Origin: Ypsolopha sequella
Lineage: Eukaryota > Arthropoda > Insecta > Lepidoptera > Ypsolophidae
Reading direction: 5' to 3'
Length of the DNA stretch: 64,000 nt
Assembly: GCA_934047225.1 (NCBI GenBank)
Contig: OW203989.1
Location: forward strand, 14,173,977-14,237,976
The position numbers were made by a program, and so were the translations under genes. Shown one piece after another: positions 46,043-57,700 of this stretch; position 1 is the stretch's first letter; every line of letters starts with the position of its first letter. Below the pieces are notes generated by a model. It had not been told where the DNA came from. It saw only the letters and a program-made list of their open reading frames with translations, and did not search any database.

Positions 46043-46370
46043 AGGGTTCCGCACCCAAAGGGTAAGGATCAGGACCCTATTACTAAGGCTCTCCGTCCGT
46101 CTGTCATCAGGTTGTATCTCATGTCCGTCTGTCCGTCTGTCTGTCCGTCTGTCACCAGGCTGTATCTCAAGAACCGTGATAGTTAGACAATTGAAATTTT
46201 CACAGATGATGTATTTCTGTTGCCGCTATAACAACAAATACTAAAAAACAGAATAAAATTAATATTTAAGGAGGCTCCCATACAACAGAATTGATTTTTT
46301 TGCAGTTTTTATAGATAATGGTACGGAACCCTTCGTGCGCGAGTCAGACCCGGACTTGGTCGGTTTTTTA
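46043..46370. repeat. lepidopteran-type ggttccg repeat with CCGTCTGT microsatellite
   Basis: Left border 'agggttccgcacccaaagg', a CCGTCTGT-rich tract at 46,120-46,150, 'tatctcaagaaccgtgatag', right border 'tacggaacccttcgtgcgcg' and 'cttggtcggttttt'. A short complete copy, about 330 bp. Confidence 0.7.
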
Positions 46371-47062
46371 CTAAAGCACTTATTAAAACCATAGAATGAA
46401 AATTGATTTATTTGTCTCTCAAACAATTTATTAACTGAAGTTACAAAAAGGACACAGCTCAGCAACGGCCGTGTGTGCGTACATCTGCACAGCGCTGATT
46501 TTCAGCTGTCCCTATTCTGACCATAAATATTACATTAAGTGCGGGTAGCTACTAAGTGTATATTGATAATAATAATTTAAGTTAACAAATGAAATAAAGT
46601 TTGTAAATGAAGTAATGTGTGTGGGGGTTAAACATATACCTAATATATATTTTACTGAAAGGGTTTATAGGAAAATTATCACTTGATAAAATAGAGGAAA
46701 GTGATTTTGCTGTCAATGGCTAAAAGTTACTATTCTCTATCAACCTACATAAATCTTAATGAGGATAAGTCACATAACGGGAGAATCCAATTTTGACTAT
46801 TACATTGCATGTGTTATGATTTTCTGAGTACACTACTTTTTGATTTTTTGAAATCCGTCCATAAATGGCAAAGTTATTTAATATTTTATCGGGCTTGATT
46901 TTAAAACGCGCGCCTCCCGCCCGTGGATACCGATGTCGTCATCACACACAGACCCCGCGCGATCGCAGTCGTCCAGTACGCACATTCGTGATTAGTAGCG
47001 AACACTCGGTTTTTTTTCGAGTTTTATGCATTATCGGTTTATTGTTTCGGTGTTCTGTAATA

Positions 47063-48788
47063 ATGAGCAACAAATTGGAAGATGGATTCGAAAAAGGACA
47101 GTCAGATAATCTACCTAAAGTGGATCCTTTCATGGTTTTTGAATACTTAAACAATCATGTGAAGTATACCAGCGCTGAAATCCGAGGTTGGAAGCTTCAA
47201 CGGTAAGTACCTACCAAATTTAATGTGTTAGTTAGTGAGTTTAGGCCTAGGTACTTTTTCCCATGGCTGTTGCGGTAGGTAATGTGAAAATAATAGAATA
47301 ACCTGGGTAAAAAGGTACATGGACAGCATAACACACTCCATCATAAAAACGTTAGTCAAGTCAAGTACCTACATTATTTCTTCCTACGGAGTTCGAGTTG
47401 ATGTTTTTGTAAGCAGGCAACTGCAGGCATGATTCATTGCGATTTAGTAAGTGCCGGTTTCAAGTTCACCTAAACATTATAGACCGGGAGCGCGCCGTAG
47501 ATTAACTAACATTAGCGGATACCTACCATGTTTTTTGTTTCGATGCACTTAAATGGTGCAACCGCATCAGGTAATGTGATGTAGGTATTTAATGCTGTAT
47601 GATTATTACAGGTCTGTACGAGAGTCATATGGCGACGATGCCGTAGGGTATGTCCAAGTCCAAAGAAATGAAAATGTGTGCACAGTAAAGGCAAGAATAA
47701 CACCGGAGCATAAAGTAAAAACTAAAGGTTATAGCTGCACTCTCAAATGTGAAGAAAATGATAAAACTATTATTGATGTTACTTGTCATGATTGTGCTGC
47801 ACAAAAAGGAGGTTGCAAACATAGTGTAGCATTTCTTATGTGGATACACAGACGCAGTGAAGAGCCTTCTCCAACTGAAAAAAAATGTTATTGGGCCAAA
47901 CCAAAACTGGCCACAGTGGGCACAACCTTGAAATTTATAAAAGCCAAAGATATCGGTTCCAGCGCTGGAGATATTGACGATAACGCTAATGTAAGAAGTG
48001 AACAATTTTTTAACAAACTGGTGCACAATATACAGTTAAATTCTATTAGGATTCAGTTAACAAGTTACGTTACACAGAATGAACTTACGAAATTATCATT
48101 GCATAACTTGATAAATGATTATAAAAAAGAAGGTAACGACACGAACAGTGCACAAGGCTTCATCGATTATTGTACAACAAAACAAACACCAGAAAAGTGT
48201 TCAAAAATAGAACAAGAAACTCTATCTCAAGCTCAGTCTCCTTTATGGCATGAGATGCGATATTGCAGAATAACCGCGTCAAAAATACACGACGCCGCCC
48301 ATTGCAAAACCCCTGATGGTTCATTAGTTGAGCAAATATTCGGTGCAACCATACCAGAAACTCCTGCAATGCGAAGAGGCAAAGTACTGGAACCTGATGT
48401 TAGGGCAAAAGTAGCAAAATTGAGAAAATTTGTAATCGAAAATGGTGGGCTGTTTTTGAAAAGTGATTGGCCTATTTTAGGTGCATCTCCTGATGGCTTA
48501 ACACAAGAATATGTCATAGAAATAAAATGTCCCATGACCACACAAGGCAAAGAAAGCTTTATTAAAAATAATCGTCTCACAAACAAATCAAAAGGTCAAA
48601 TCCAGCTGCAAATGTTTTTTTGCAACAAAACTAAAGGGCTTTTTTGTGTTGCTGATAAGAATTTTGAAGCTAACAAAGAAGTAGAAATCTTTGAAGAAGA
48701 TTTTGATGAAATTTACTGCAAAGATCTTTTGGAAAAGTCAACAAGTTTTTGGAAACACTCAGTCTTTCCTAAATTGGTCAAAACTTAG
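47063..48788 (+). CDS. SWIM zinc-finger / YqaJ-type nuclease of the transposon
   Basis: Two exons, 47063-47202 and 47612-48788, join in phase (caacg|gtaagt to attacag|gtctg) to give about 438 residues. The start MSNKLEDGFEK is chosen because the upstream in-frame part is basic, GC-rich leader with no conserved look; an ATG at 46,865 is in frame. A SWIM-like CHDC...CKH zinc site lies at about 106-118. The YqaJ/lambda-exonuclease-like domain follows: LWHEMRYCRITASKI (about 255-270), RRGKVLEPD (the glycine/glutamate element) and GASPDGL, then VIEIKCP (about 337-352), the PD-(D/E)XK active site. All expected acidic residues and the lysine are present. In ISL2EU transposons this protein accompanies the transposase; its exact role in mobilisation is not established. 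Confidence 0.85.
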
Positions 48789-48839
48789 GTTAAGGTATAA
48801 AAATAAACAGATGGCTCAAGATATAAATATTGTTTTATT

Positions 48840-50846
48840 TTAAACTTGGTTTCTAAATAAGCATTCTTGAAGATTAACTACTCCACAAGCAGATGTCACA
48901 ACATAGTCTAATATTCTAACATAATCAATGTCAACACATGCATGAGGTGCAATCATTTCAAACTCCCTTAAACGCCCTATACTTCTCTCGACGTGTACTC
49001 GAAGGGCCGCTATTCTTTTAGTTTCTAAAACTTCTTCTTTACTTAGTTTTGATCCCGAATCAACGCTAGGAGGCCTTAAAAGTTTGCAACCTTGACGTTC
49101 AAGTAAATGAGCTATATTCTTAAATCCCCTATCAGCCATCACTACGTCACCGGGGGATAACATCTGAAGAAAACCGCAGTCTTCAAAGATAAGGGCGTCC
49201 GATGTCCTTCCTCCATAACCTTCGGATATGAAGTTTATAAGTCCATTAGGTGTTATCGATATTAGATATTTTATAGTATTCGCATTTTTATATTGTGACC
49301 ACGTCAGCGCCTGATGTACTGCTGAGCTAGGTTTCTCGATTTGAATTTCTAAACAATCTATGATGCTGACGACTGTTGAATAACGCCTCCTAAAAGGTAT
49401 CGGAAGATTTGAGCGAATATCGTCGCGAGGAGGAATAAAAATCAGTTTCTCCATGCATTGAGCAACCTTAGGTATTGTTTCTTTGAAATGTCTGGCGACT
49501 GTAGATTCCGAAACTCCAAATTGAACAGCAAGCACGGAATTCGGTTCACGCCATCTCAGTTTTTTCAAGCTCAATAATACATCCATCAGAGGTCTCTCAG
49601 TAGATTCACTCAAATATTCTAAACAGAAATACACTTGCGATGGTAATCCGAGAAAAAGCTTAGGTTCTCTAGATATAGACATTAAAGTTCCTTTTTGCAT
49701 GTGTTCCTTAAATAACTCAGTATCTACTTGTCGTTTCATTTCACAGGCGTCAGTATTTACACTGAATCCACTTAGGCTCGCAGAAACTGATGAGGTATTA
49801 GAGTAAGATGTGAAGCTATCATGCATTGGTTCCCGATGATGATCCCGACGATGTTCTTTTGGTTTCACCGTTTTTATTTTAAGAGCAAACTCTTCAACCC
49901 GGTCAAAACCGGCGTCAGTATTAATGCCCTTGCTTCGAACTTTTGGCTTTATATTAACTTGCACTGCGAGTGATTTATATTTAGGATCATTGTGTAGATT
50001 TGCCGCATTATCTTCTTCAAGCGGGTTTATAGCCTCTGTATCATTTGAATTAAAATCAATCGTTTCACACGCCACGAACTCTTTTTGTGTTATTAGGTTT
50101 TCATGACCAACTTCCGGATTAAGCACTCTTTCAAAGTACTCAATCTGCTGTCTTTTTTTATATCCAGTCCGTTCTACAACGGCGTTATCCTTTCTTTGGC
50201 AGTCAAATTTATGCGGCAGAACTCCTTTTTTTAGTCTTAGTTGACCACCCATCAATCGGTACCTTATATAATTTTCCATGTCATTTTCGACCTGTAAAAA
50301 GTAAAAACAGATTAAAGATTCTTTATTTTATTTTTAAATAATACTTTACTTACTGAGAAAAGCAGATCCAAAAAATAGGTCCTACAGCAAAGAAATTAAA
50401 ATTCGAATCATTACCTATTGTTGATAGGTATTCATTATCGTAGATAAAAATGCGGTAGTCTCCCGGACTACAAATATCATACCTACGTTGATTATTGTTT
50501 ATTGTTATTACCTCATACGATTGTGTTAAGGTTGAGACAATATGACATAAAAGGATTAAGTTTTAAGGTTTTTGATTCCATTGATCGATAAAATAGGTGA
50601 CATTTACTCAATAATACGAGGAAATAGGTATACGTCAAGTATAAGGTATAACGTAGGAAAGGTACTTACGTCGAAATGATCTTCGCAACAGTAATGAGTA
50701 CTTTTGCTTGATAAAGGATCTCTCTTCATAACACTACACCACTTTTTTCTAGCTTTTTTGTCTGTTGGAACATGAAAAAATAGTTTGTCGGGCGTACTAC
50801 TACTTGTACTCTTGCACTTTGGCACGACACAATATTTGTAAGACAT
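48840..50846 (-). CDS. THAP-DDE transposase (DDE_Tnp_4 type) of the transposon
   Basis: Two minus-strand exons, 50846-50670 and 50291-48840, join exactly between codons (cgac|gtaagt to tacag|gtcg) to give 542 residues. Exon 1 encodes the THAP zinc finger (MSYKYCVVPKCKS, then HYCCEDHFD, C-x4-C ... C-x2-H form), and exon 2 completes it (VENDMENYIRYRLMGG, then LKKGVLPHKF). A charged linker follows, then a helix-turn-helix stretch (LAVQFGVSESTVARHF). The DDE_Tnp_4 catalytic domain has acids in SIIDCLE (about 369), VMADRGF (about 445) and HVERSIGRLREF (about 493). No stop or shift is present. The THAP finger should bind the element's ends; the protein should cut and join DNA in the nucleus. Confidence 0.88.
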
Positions 50847-51157
50847 TTTTAAGGATATTGATACACAACAATAAATCTATAACAAAGCGACCGTGACAAG
50901 CACAGCTCAAGAACTGCGCGGGAAACAGAGTACACCTACAGAACTGAAGAGCGCGTGCGGGGTCGCGCCCCGGGTATGTGTGGGATGACGTCACGCGCTC
51001 GCGGCTGGTACTGGCGGGCGTTATTTGAACTGCTACAGTAAAATTGCTGTACATTCGACATTTCTTGTCCGATTTGGATATTTTTTTCACCATAAGTCAT
51101 GTTTTTTTTACTGTCATCGATCTACATACTTAACAAAAATCGTGACTCTTCCTCATT

Positions 51158-52370
51158 GACTAAAATGCTCTAACATATAATATATGTATTTATATTACGA
51201 GTAAGTCATACAAATCAAGACTAATTTTAACGATAGTATCGTGGTACATTTAATTTAATTTTAGACCATTTTCATTGTGGACATAAATTAATACTGCAAA
51301 TGATGGGTAAAATTCCGCTGTACGCCGCTGTTATCAGTTACATCAGAGGCATAATTATTGTACATTTTGAAGTGTAAAATATACTTATCTTAGCAGAGGT
51401 GGATGGATGCATAAATACGAGTATTTTTGTGTAAGTTAATAATGATTGTAGTTTGTGGCCCTGAAATTTCCCAAATATAATAATTTAGCAAACTGACGTC
51501 ATTTCGGAGTGAGCTCGTTTTATTTAGACCTATACATTTTTGATGTTTTCCTAGATTCGCTTATCTATCTATAACCATAAGTTCAACAGACTTGAAAGTT
51601 TTAAATTCCTCGAGATATGTGGATTTTGAGATTTTAATATTACAGAGGCTATTCTAGTCTAATAATATTAGATTATCATGTAAACCATCTGAGCAATGTA
51701 CCTTTTAAGAAAATGATTTGACATTACAAAGAGTGGAATATAAATAAACTAGGGCAAACAATACAAGTATCATTTAATTTCTTACAAAATATGTAGATAT
51801 AAGCAATACAACATTTTGTTTATATGCACGTCTCTAAATAGGTTATTGTTTAGTAAATTACCACAAACAGTGCGTAGGCGTAATGTCAAGGCAAGACTGA
51901 TTTCCTATGGCATCTTCAATCAACCCATCAGAACTAATCAGGCAATTGTCGGTAGGACTGCCCTGTTTAGGTACTATCAGCTTATTGATCTCAACATGCT
52001 TAGGCCTTTTATTTTGCATTCAATTAATTATATAGATACACATAGGTATACTTATAGTTTCATAAGTAGTTTTGGGATATGACAAGAAATATTTTAAACC
52101 TTGCAAGAAATATTTTACATCGTCTACAAGAAAGGTTGAATGAAGGATTTTTGCTAGATAGGTACCTACGCTTATTATTTACTTTATTGAATGCTTCTTT
52201 CTGTACATCAATTATTACTTTTAATTCATCTCTGGCCTCGTCATTTGCAGAGTTCTAAACGGTAAGTACTTCATTCGTAATCAGCACTTCATTGTGCAGT
52301 TATTCTTCAAAGAGCTCAATTGTATTTCGATTGGATGTCAATGTGTGCTATAGTATGCGCACGCAACATA
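51158..52370. other. no gene seen
   Basis: A/T-rich intron-like sequence. The plus-strand frame at 51,816-52,082 has no motif. Confidence 0.4.
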
Positions 52371-52560
52371 CACACATGCAAAAACATCGTACGATGTCTA
52401 CAGACCAATGAAAGGCCGCCGTCTAGTGGGCTCGACACCCCACCATCGTCCCCGGAATGTATGACCGTAGAATGGCGGTGTTAAAAATAACTACCTGTTC
52501 GACTGGTCGCACACGCCGCGACGCGCGTTCAAGATCGAAAGATCTTCTGATAATCGAACA
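52371..52560. other. GC-rich island, function unknown
   Basis: A patch far richer in G+C than its surroundings (accatcgtccccggaatg, cgccgcgacgcgcgttc) between A/T-rich flanks. It could be a promoter, an untranslated first exon or a repeat end. No open frame of note. Confidence 0.3.
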
Positions 52561-54640
52561 GACTCCTTTGAACTGACAGTTATTGATATGAAATTATTTA
52601 TTACATCACCAAAAAATTTCCAATCTAGCTTCTTAGTTGTAGAAACTCTAAAAGCGAAACATATGGTTAGAACTTTTACTATTGCAAACTACCTATAATG
52701 TAGATTGTAAATGATCCTATTGAAGAAAAAATTATGATTAGTGAAAAGTCAAAGTCAATCTCAGGAACTGATACCACGTGTGTCAAATGTAATTCTATCA
52801 CGCGACTGTGTGTGTTTGTAAAGGCAACAACAGCTGATTGCGCGTGCGCACTGCATGTAATGTGATGATTAATAATAGCAGTTATAAAACGGTTTTACTG
52901 CAATTTGGTGTATACTTTAACAGAAAGGAATAAGGGTTTGCAGATACTGTTATACTTAAACGTAGAATTATAAAGTAGCTAAGCTTGTTTCTAGCTTGTG
53001 GCAAACTGGCTGTTAAACCGACATTTTGATATTTCCATTTTAAATATATAAGTATCAACATTTAGGTGCCATTGACGATAAATTTAACTTCGTTAACCTT
53101 GTGTAGGATTACATATTTCGTTTATTTGTCTTCTACAAATAAATGAATATTTCCACAACAATTAAGGATTGGAAAAATACCTTGCAAGCTTGTCTATTGT
53201 ACGTACTGGAATCCTAATAGATTCTTATCTTTGCCTATACATACAAGCACGTGTCCGCAACATACTTATAAACTGACAGTTGTTTACAACACCAAAAGTT
53301 ATATAATTTTGTTGTATTTAATAACCTCAGAACTACTGCGTGTTGTTATAAATACCGTGACGTGTATTATTGTGAGCTCAAAGAGTTCTGACTAAATAAT
53401 TTTTATTTGGTCTGAATTTGTGACATTGTGAGTGATTGTTGACTATACTAAGTTAGTATTATTTGTTGATGTCTTATATACCTATTTCCGTCTCACATAG
53501 ATGAGGTCTAGGTCGTTCGTATAATGTAGGCTACAGTGTATAATGTAATATTACTTACAAACTTACATCATTTTGGTTCATTAGTAGCATCTTTAGATTT
53601 TGGTATGTTCCTAGTGTTCTGTGGTTCCTTGGCCATGTTTATATATAAGTTGCCGGAACGCTACTAGATGGCGCTGTGCTTATTCTAGCTCACGGTTTAG
53701 AAATTTACATCGAGAATCCCCACTCCGGTAATGCAATATTGGGTATTTTATTACCGAGGTGTAGTATACGATACGGACGGTAGAAATTATGAAAAGTAAT
53801 TATATAATTATATATTTTCTTGCCCATAATATTTTCTACTATGTCTATGTAGTTTATATGACTACTTTTTTAATGTAGCTTATCTATCTAGCAAGCTAAG
53901 CTATGAAGCTACGAACATTCTAACGTTATTTAGCATATACAGAAGACACATCTAATCTGTGTAGTAAAGTAAAATAAAATTGGATGGACGAGAAGAATAA
54001 ACTCACTTTTGTGTTTCGTTTGAATTTGCGAACTATGGGAAACTCAATACACCTCAAATGTATCAAAAATAAATCGGATTCGATTATCTAATGCAGTAAT
54101 TAGTCTGTTTTTACCCCGAATATTCGTTATATCATTGGTTCTGAAATTTCCAATTCGGCAGCAATCTATAATTCAGATTCAGATAACACAATATTTCTGA
54201 GTGTAACCACTGCTGTTCCCACAGTTATGCATTCTATGCGCATATGCTATGTGTGTGCCAGGCATGCATAAATGCATAAATTCGATTGATTTGTGTTTGT
54301 TTGCACACTACGTTTGCGGTGGTAATTGTAACGAGTTTGTAACTGTTATCTTTCTATGTCCATTAATTTTAATAGATAATTTGGTATATGTGATGAATTT
54401 AATTGACATTTTAAATGCTAATTTGGCCAATTCATCAGCTACTACGATTAATATTGTCTGTTATTGTGAACCGTGTCTGCTAGTGCACTTATTATTTTGG
54501 GGCGAATCAATGGATAACAGCTCGTGTATAAAGTTAGTTTTTAATTATAATTTTAAATTCAATGTAATTAATGGTAAATGAGTAATTTATTGTAGCTAAG
54601 ATCTGTGTTTTTAATTTTGTATAATCAGCAGACGAGTAAA
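52561..54640. other. no gene seen
   Basis: A/T-rich. The plus-strand frame at 54,249-54,581 is open for 110 codons with several cysteines but no recognised domain and no splice context. Confidence 0.35.
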
Positions 54641-54644
54641 AGAA

Positions 54645-54745
54645 GCTAGTCCCCACCACCCAATCCTACTGTGGGGACTAGAGAACGCCAATCTTTGTTT
54701 TTTGTCCTGTTAATAAATGAATTTGAATTTGAATTTGAATTATAA
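54645..54745 (+). repeat. retroposon 3' tail with (GAATTT)n
   Basis: A small stem (tagtccccacc / gtggggacta) is followed by 'aataaatgaatttgaatttg' repeats, as at the 3' end of LINE or SINE copies. No upstream coding part is visible. Confidence 0.5.
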
Positions 54746-54822
54746 ATAAATTGAACAGTATATTGTAAGAAAGGTAGTTAATTATTTTGTTGGCAAACTA
54801 CATTTTCTATAGGACTGTAAAT

Positions 54823-54916
54823 GTACCATCGAAGAAATTGCTGCAGACCTACTTTTCGCTCTTATCGCCATTAAAATAAGGGCGAAAAGTGGGTCTGCGG
54901 ATTTTTTCTCGATAGT
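54823..54916. mobile_element. very small foldback MITE
   Basis: gtaccatcgaagaaattgct at the left and the complement of the right end, gtactatcgagaaaaaatcc, are terminal inverted repeats. The arms continue through 'gcagacctacttttcgctct' and its complement, so the 94 bp folds almost entirely on itself. Confidence 0.7.
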
Positions 54917-54976
54917 ACTTCAGTAGTAGGTCCCAATAGTTTACCCCAATATATATTATTTTTCTTTTGTCCTCAG

Positions 54977-55103
54977 GAGCTTTAAAAGAAAACTGCAACA
55001 AGCAAGAGGATCTTCTTCAACGGTGTTCAATGGCATTACCAGTGCTGAGTTCTCCTGAAATATCATTTGCGCTGACACGAGAGGAGCTCGATAAAAGTTG
55101 TGT
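54977..55103 (+). CDS. exon 2 of a predicted secreted cysteine-containing protein
   Basis: A strong pyrimidine tract and acceptor (tttcttttgtcctcag) precede the open segment ALKENCNKQEDLLQRCSMAL, then PVLSSPEISFALTREELDKS, cysteine, ending at a consensus donor (tgtgt|gtaagt). Its entry phase fits the signal-peptide exon at 20,724-20,781. The spacing C-x9-C-x24-C and the phrase TREELDK-C recall a group of small secreted insect proteins of DUF19-like style that continue with a KC(I/V)..YT.+C block. That continuation is not in the window, so later exons probably lie beyond 64,000. The 3' part of the exon with its donor is repeated twice more downstream. Family assignment is tentative. Confidence 0.55.
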
Positions 55104-55400
55104 GTAAGTTCGGTTCATAGGGCTTGAATGGCTCGAACAGCTCGTATCGATACGCTGCATTACCAGTGCTGAGTTCTCCTGAAATATCATTTGCGCTGAC
55201 ACGAGAGGAGCTCGATAAAAGTTGTGTGTAAGTTCGGTTCATTGGGCTTGAATGGCTCGAACAGCTCGTATCGATACGCTGCATTACCAGTGCTGAGTTC
55301 TCCTGAAATATCATTTGCGCTGACACGAGAGGAGCTCGATAAAAGTTGTGTGTAAGTTCGGTTCATAGGGCTTGAATGGCTTGAACAGCTCGATACGCTT
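55034..55400 (+). repeat. three tandem copies of a 124-bp exon-donor-intron unit
   Basis: Units start cattaccagtgctgag at 55,034, 55,158 and 55,282, and the third loses eight bases near its end. Each contains the last 70 bases of exon 2, its gtaagt donor and about 54 bases of intron. Only two or so substitutions separate the copies, so the expansion is recent. 124 is not a multiple of three. Confidence 0.9.
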
Positions 55401-55548
55401 TGTGAATAAAACAAGAATTTTACTTTACGATGTTGTACTCATTCGTACGCAATCAATGGATTTCATTGGTGGGGATTTTTCTAGAATTGATTGACTTTTG
55501 ATCACCAACATGCAGCTCGGGACCTGCAGGGAATCTATTAATTTTTAA
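55401..55548. other. intron-like spacer
   Basis: Noncoding between the tandem units and the family C repeat. Confidence 0.4.
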
Positions 55549-56170
55549 TTAAATGCACTGCATTTGCCAAACAATCAGAATTTTCGAGTCTTGCTGCGTT
55601 TTTTTAATGGGTTTACATATTTTTTGCAGATTTATGCGAATATTATCGTATTTCTTATTTTTAACCCTCTCATTTCGATCGTTGTTTTTTAATTGAATAT
55701 ATAAAAGATCGGGATAAGAGTTTAATATGTCTAAAATTTTCTCTTCATATTTGCTTTTATCAAATAGGTTGATGTTAACTTTAAGGTGGATGTAAAAAAA
55801 TAGAGGTGCTTCTTTTTTTGTGTGTTTCATGAAATGGACGGAAAATTTTAATAAATTTCTGGTATATGCATTTTGACTATATAATCTAGGGTTTTGAAAT
55901 TGGAAAACATTTTGGATTTTTCCTCGATAGAAATAATTGTTGAAATGAGGTCTTCAAACACACTTTTTCTCCTCGTTTGACGAATAGGAACCATATACAG
56001 AACTCAAACATATTTTACTAGGTGTGTTTCAACAATATCTAGAGATTTGATATTTGAAATTTTGCTAGCTATTTTAGTTTTTTTATAAAAATTATAAAAC
56101 TAACATTTTTCGCTTTTGCCCTGAATCCGCCCCTCTCGCACTGAGCGTGTTTTTGCTTGGAGTGACAGTG
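55549..56170 (-). repeat. dispersed repeat (family C, copy 2) with minus-strand open frame
   Basis: The right part (55,920-56,170) matches 23,925-24,195, including REGRI-QGK on the minus strand (here with a stop) and 'tcgcactgagcgtg'. The left part keeps a frame of 93 codons (FFYIHLKVNINLFDKSKYEE, then KILDILNSYPDLLYIQLKNN). No known family is recognised; a retained coding trace is possible. Confidence 0.45.
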
Positions 56171-57700
56171 ACAAAAATAAAATTCGCCTCTTAAACCGTC
56201 TTTATAGTTGTTGTGCAGGATCATTTACAACGTAATGCATTAAAGAATACAACATTGCTAAAAAAGCCTAATTGACATTCAACCAGTGGCGTAGTGCCAT
56301 AAATCACATTTATTTAATCCTTTTTATTCAAATATAGGGAAAACAATAATAAGTTGTGCGTTTGAGACTGAGCCCTGACGCAACCATCTTAAAAGGATGG
56401 CATACCCTAGCAACTTTTTTTATTACCCGTCCAGCACAATTACCTATTTTATGAAAAAAAAAACAAGTTGATCTCTTAACCGCGTTCTTGAAGCGAACGT
56501 TTAAAAACAAAAAAAAAGAGGGTACAAAACATTTTTTTTTGACAAACGTATAAATCTTAGTACATTGAAAAGATTAATAAACCAAATATATTTTTTTCAA
56601 TACAAGGAGAGTCCGAATTTCTTCAAACGAATCCTAGATAGCCTGGAGTTGGTCATGTTCTACGCTCAGGTACAGTCTTAAGTCATATTTACCAAAAATG
56701 TTACCAAATCAGCAACGCCGCTTTTGGCTCTCGCAACGTCAAAGTTTGCAAACTACCGTTTATTCAACTGTGGAGCAGTCAAATTTAAGTCAGTGTAGGT
56801 ACTTAAATAAACTTATTCGTTGGTATCATCTCAGAACGATATAGCAGACGTTCATTACCAGGAGGCGCAACTTTGTGAAAACTGGATAACTTTTAGTGAG
56901 GAGCCGGTAGTGATACCAGCTGTTCCGGATGAGCGTCGATTCGCCAGAAAGAAACTAGTAAGCGGAATCCGATTAAAAGGAGAAGCTAAAAACTGCTTTA
57001 ATAAATAACTTTTCAATGCATGTGCTCGTAAAGGCCCGCTTTTTATGCATCAAAACTGAACAGAAAGTCGATTATTTTGCCCTAGGGCTTTATTATTATT
57101 ATTATTATTTTTTAATTTATTTACAATGGTTGGCTAACCTGCAGCCTTTCCTGTGTACCATAAATGTCATACTTTTTTTCCACTGTTTAACGGCTCTGGA
57201 TACCTAGTCCTTTTGAGCCAATTACAATTTAAAGTTCACAAAATTATATTTGTTTTATTTCCTCACACTATGCATTGAAAAACGTAGTATGATACACGGG
57301 CGTAAGAGCAATAAATTACTCGGTTACGTTTAAAACACTCGCTACGCTCGTGCATTAAATCGTCCTCGTAATTTATTCCTTTGCGCCCTTGTAGCATAAA
57401 CTACTATTATTTATCGTATGGCAGATGTTAAAATTTATATTTTTTACACATAATATACATTTGTTTAAATCAATGAATTGTCGAGTCTTGCAGGTATTCG
57501 ACCACTGCTTGATTCAGAGTTTTGAAGTCCTCCATAGGGCCATTATAAGAATACAGTGGACAGTCGGATGTAATGTGTCTCACTGTTTGTTCACGACACC
57601 CACAAGGGGAGTGAGACTGCTGCCTCACTCCTTTAATCACAGTCTCACACTTTAATAAATAACTTTATTGAACCCTATACATATTGTTAGGGTTGTTGGT
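56171..57700. other. no gene confirmed; hAT-end fragment and microsatellite
   Basis: 'cagtggcgtagtgcc' at about 56,284 resembles a hAT terminal repeat without a partner. A (TTA)n tract is at about 57,089-57,108. An open segment at about 56,861-57,008 after an acceptor-like 'cattaccag' reads EAQLCENWITFSEEPVVIPA and ends in a stop. It looks exon-like but its phase does not match the secreted gene's exon 2, and I do not call it. Confidence 0.35.

Larger units (their letters stand above)
46758..51157. mobile_element. ISL2EU-type two-gene DNA transposon (boundaries approximate)
   Basis: Two convergent intact genes, a SWIM/YqaJ nuclease on the plus strand and a THAP-DDE transposase on the minus strand, end 51 bases apart. 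This gene pair is the documented content of the ISL2EU (IS4EU) superfamily. Diverged inverted ends are visible: aatgaggataagtcac at 46,758 and the complement of gtgactcttcctcatt at 51,157. A second inverted block lies inward (aaatccgtccataaatggc against aaatcggacaagaaatgtc). Exact termini and the short target duplication could not be fixed. Confidence 0.75.

Noticed and set aside
55034..55400. Possible CRISPR-like or satellite array
   Set aside because: Only three 124-bp units, no spacers, and the unit contains coding sequence with a splice donor; it is a local exon-end duplication.
56820..57008. Third exon of the secreted-protein gene
   Set aside because: The acceptor-like site gives the wrong phase for the exon 2 donor, and the KC..YT..C block expected of such proteins is absent.
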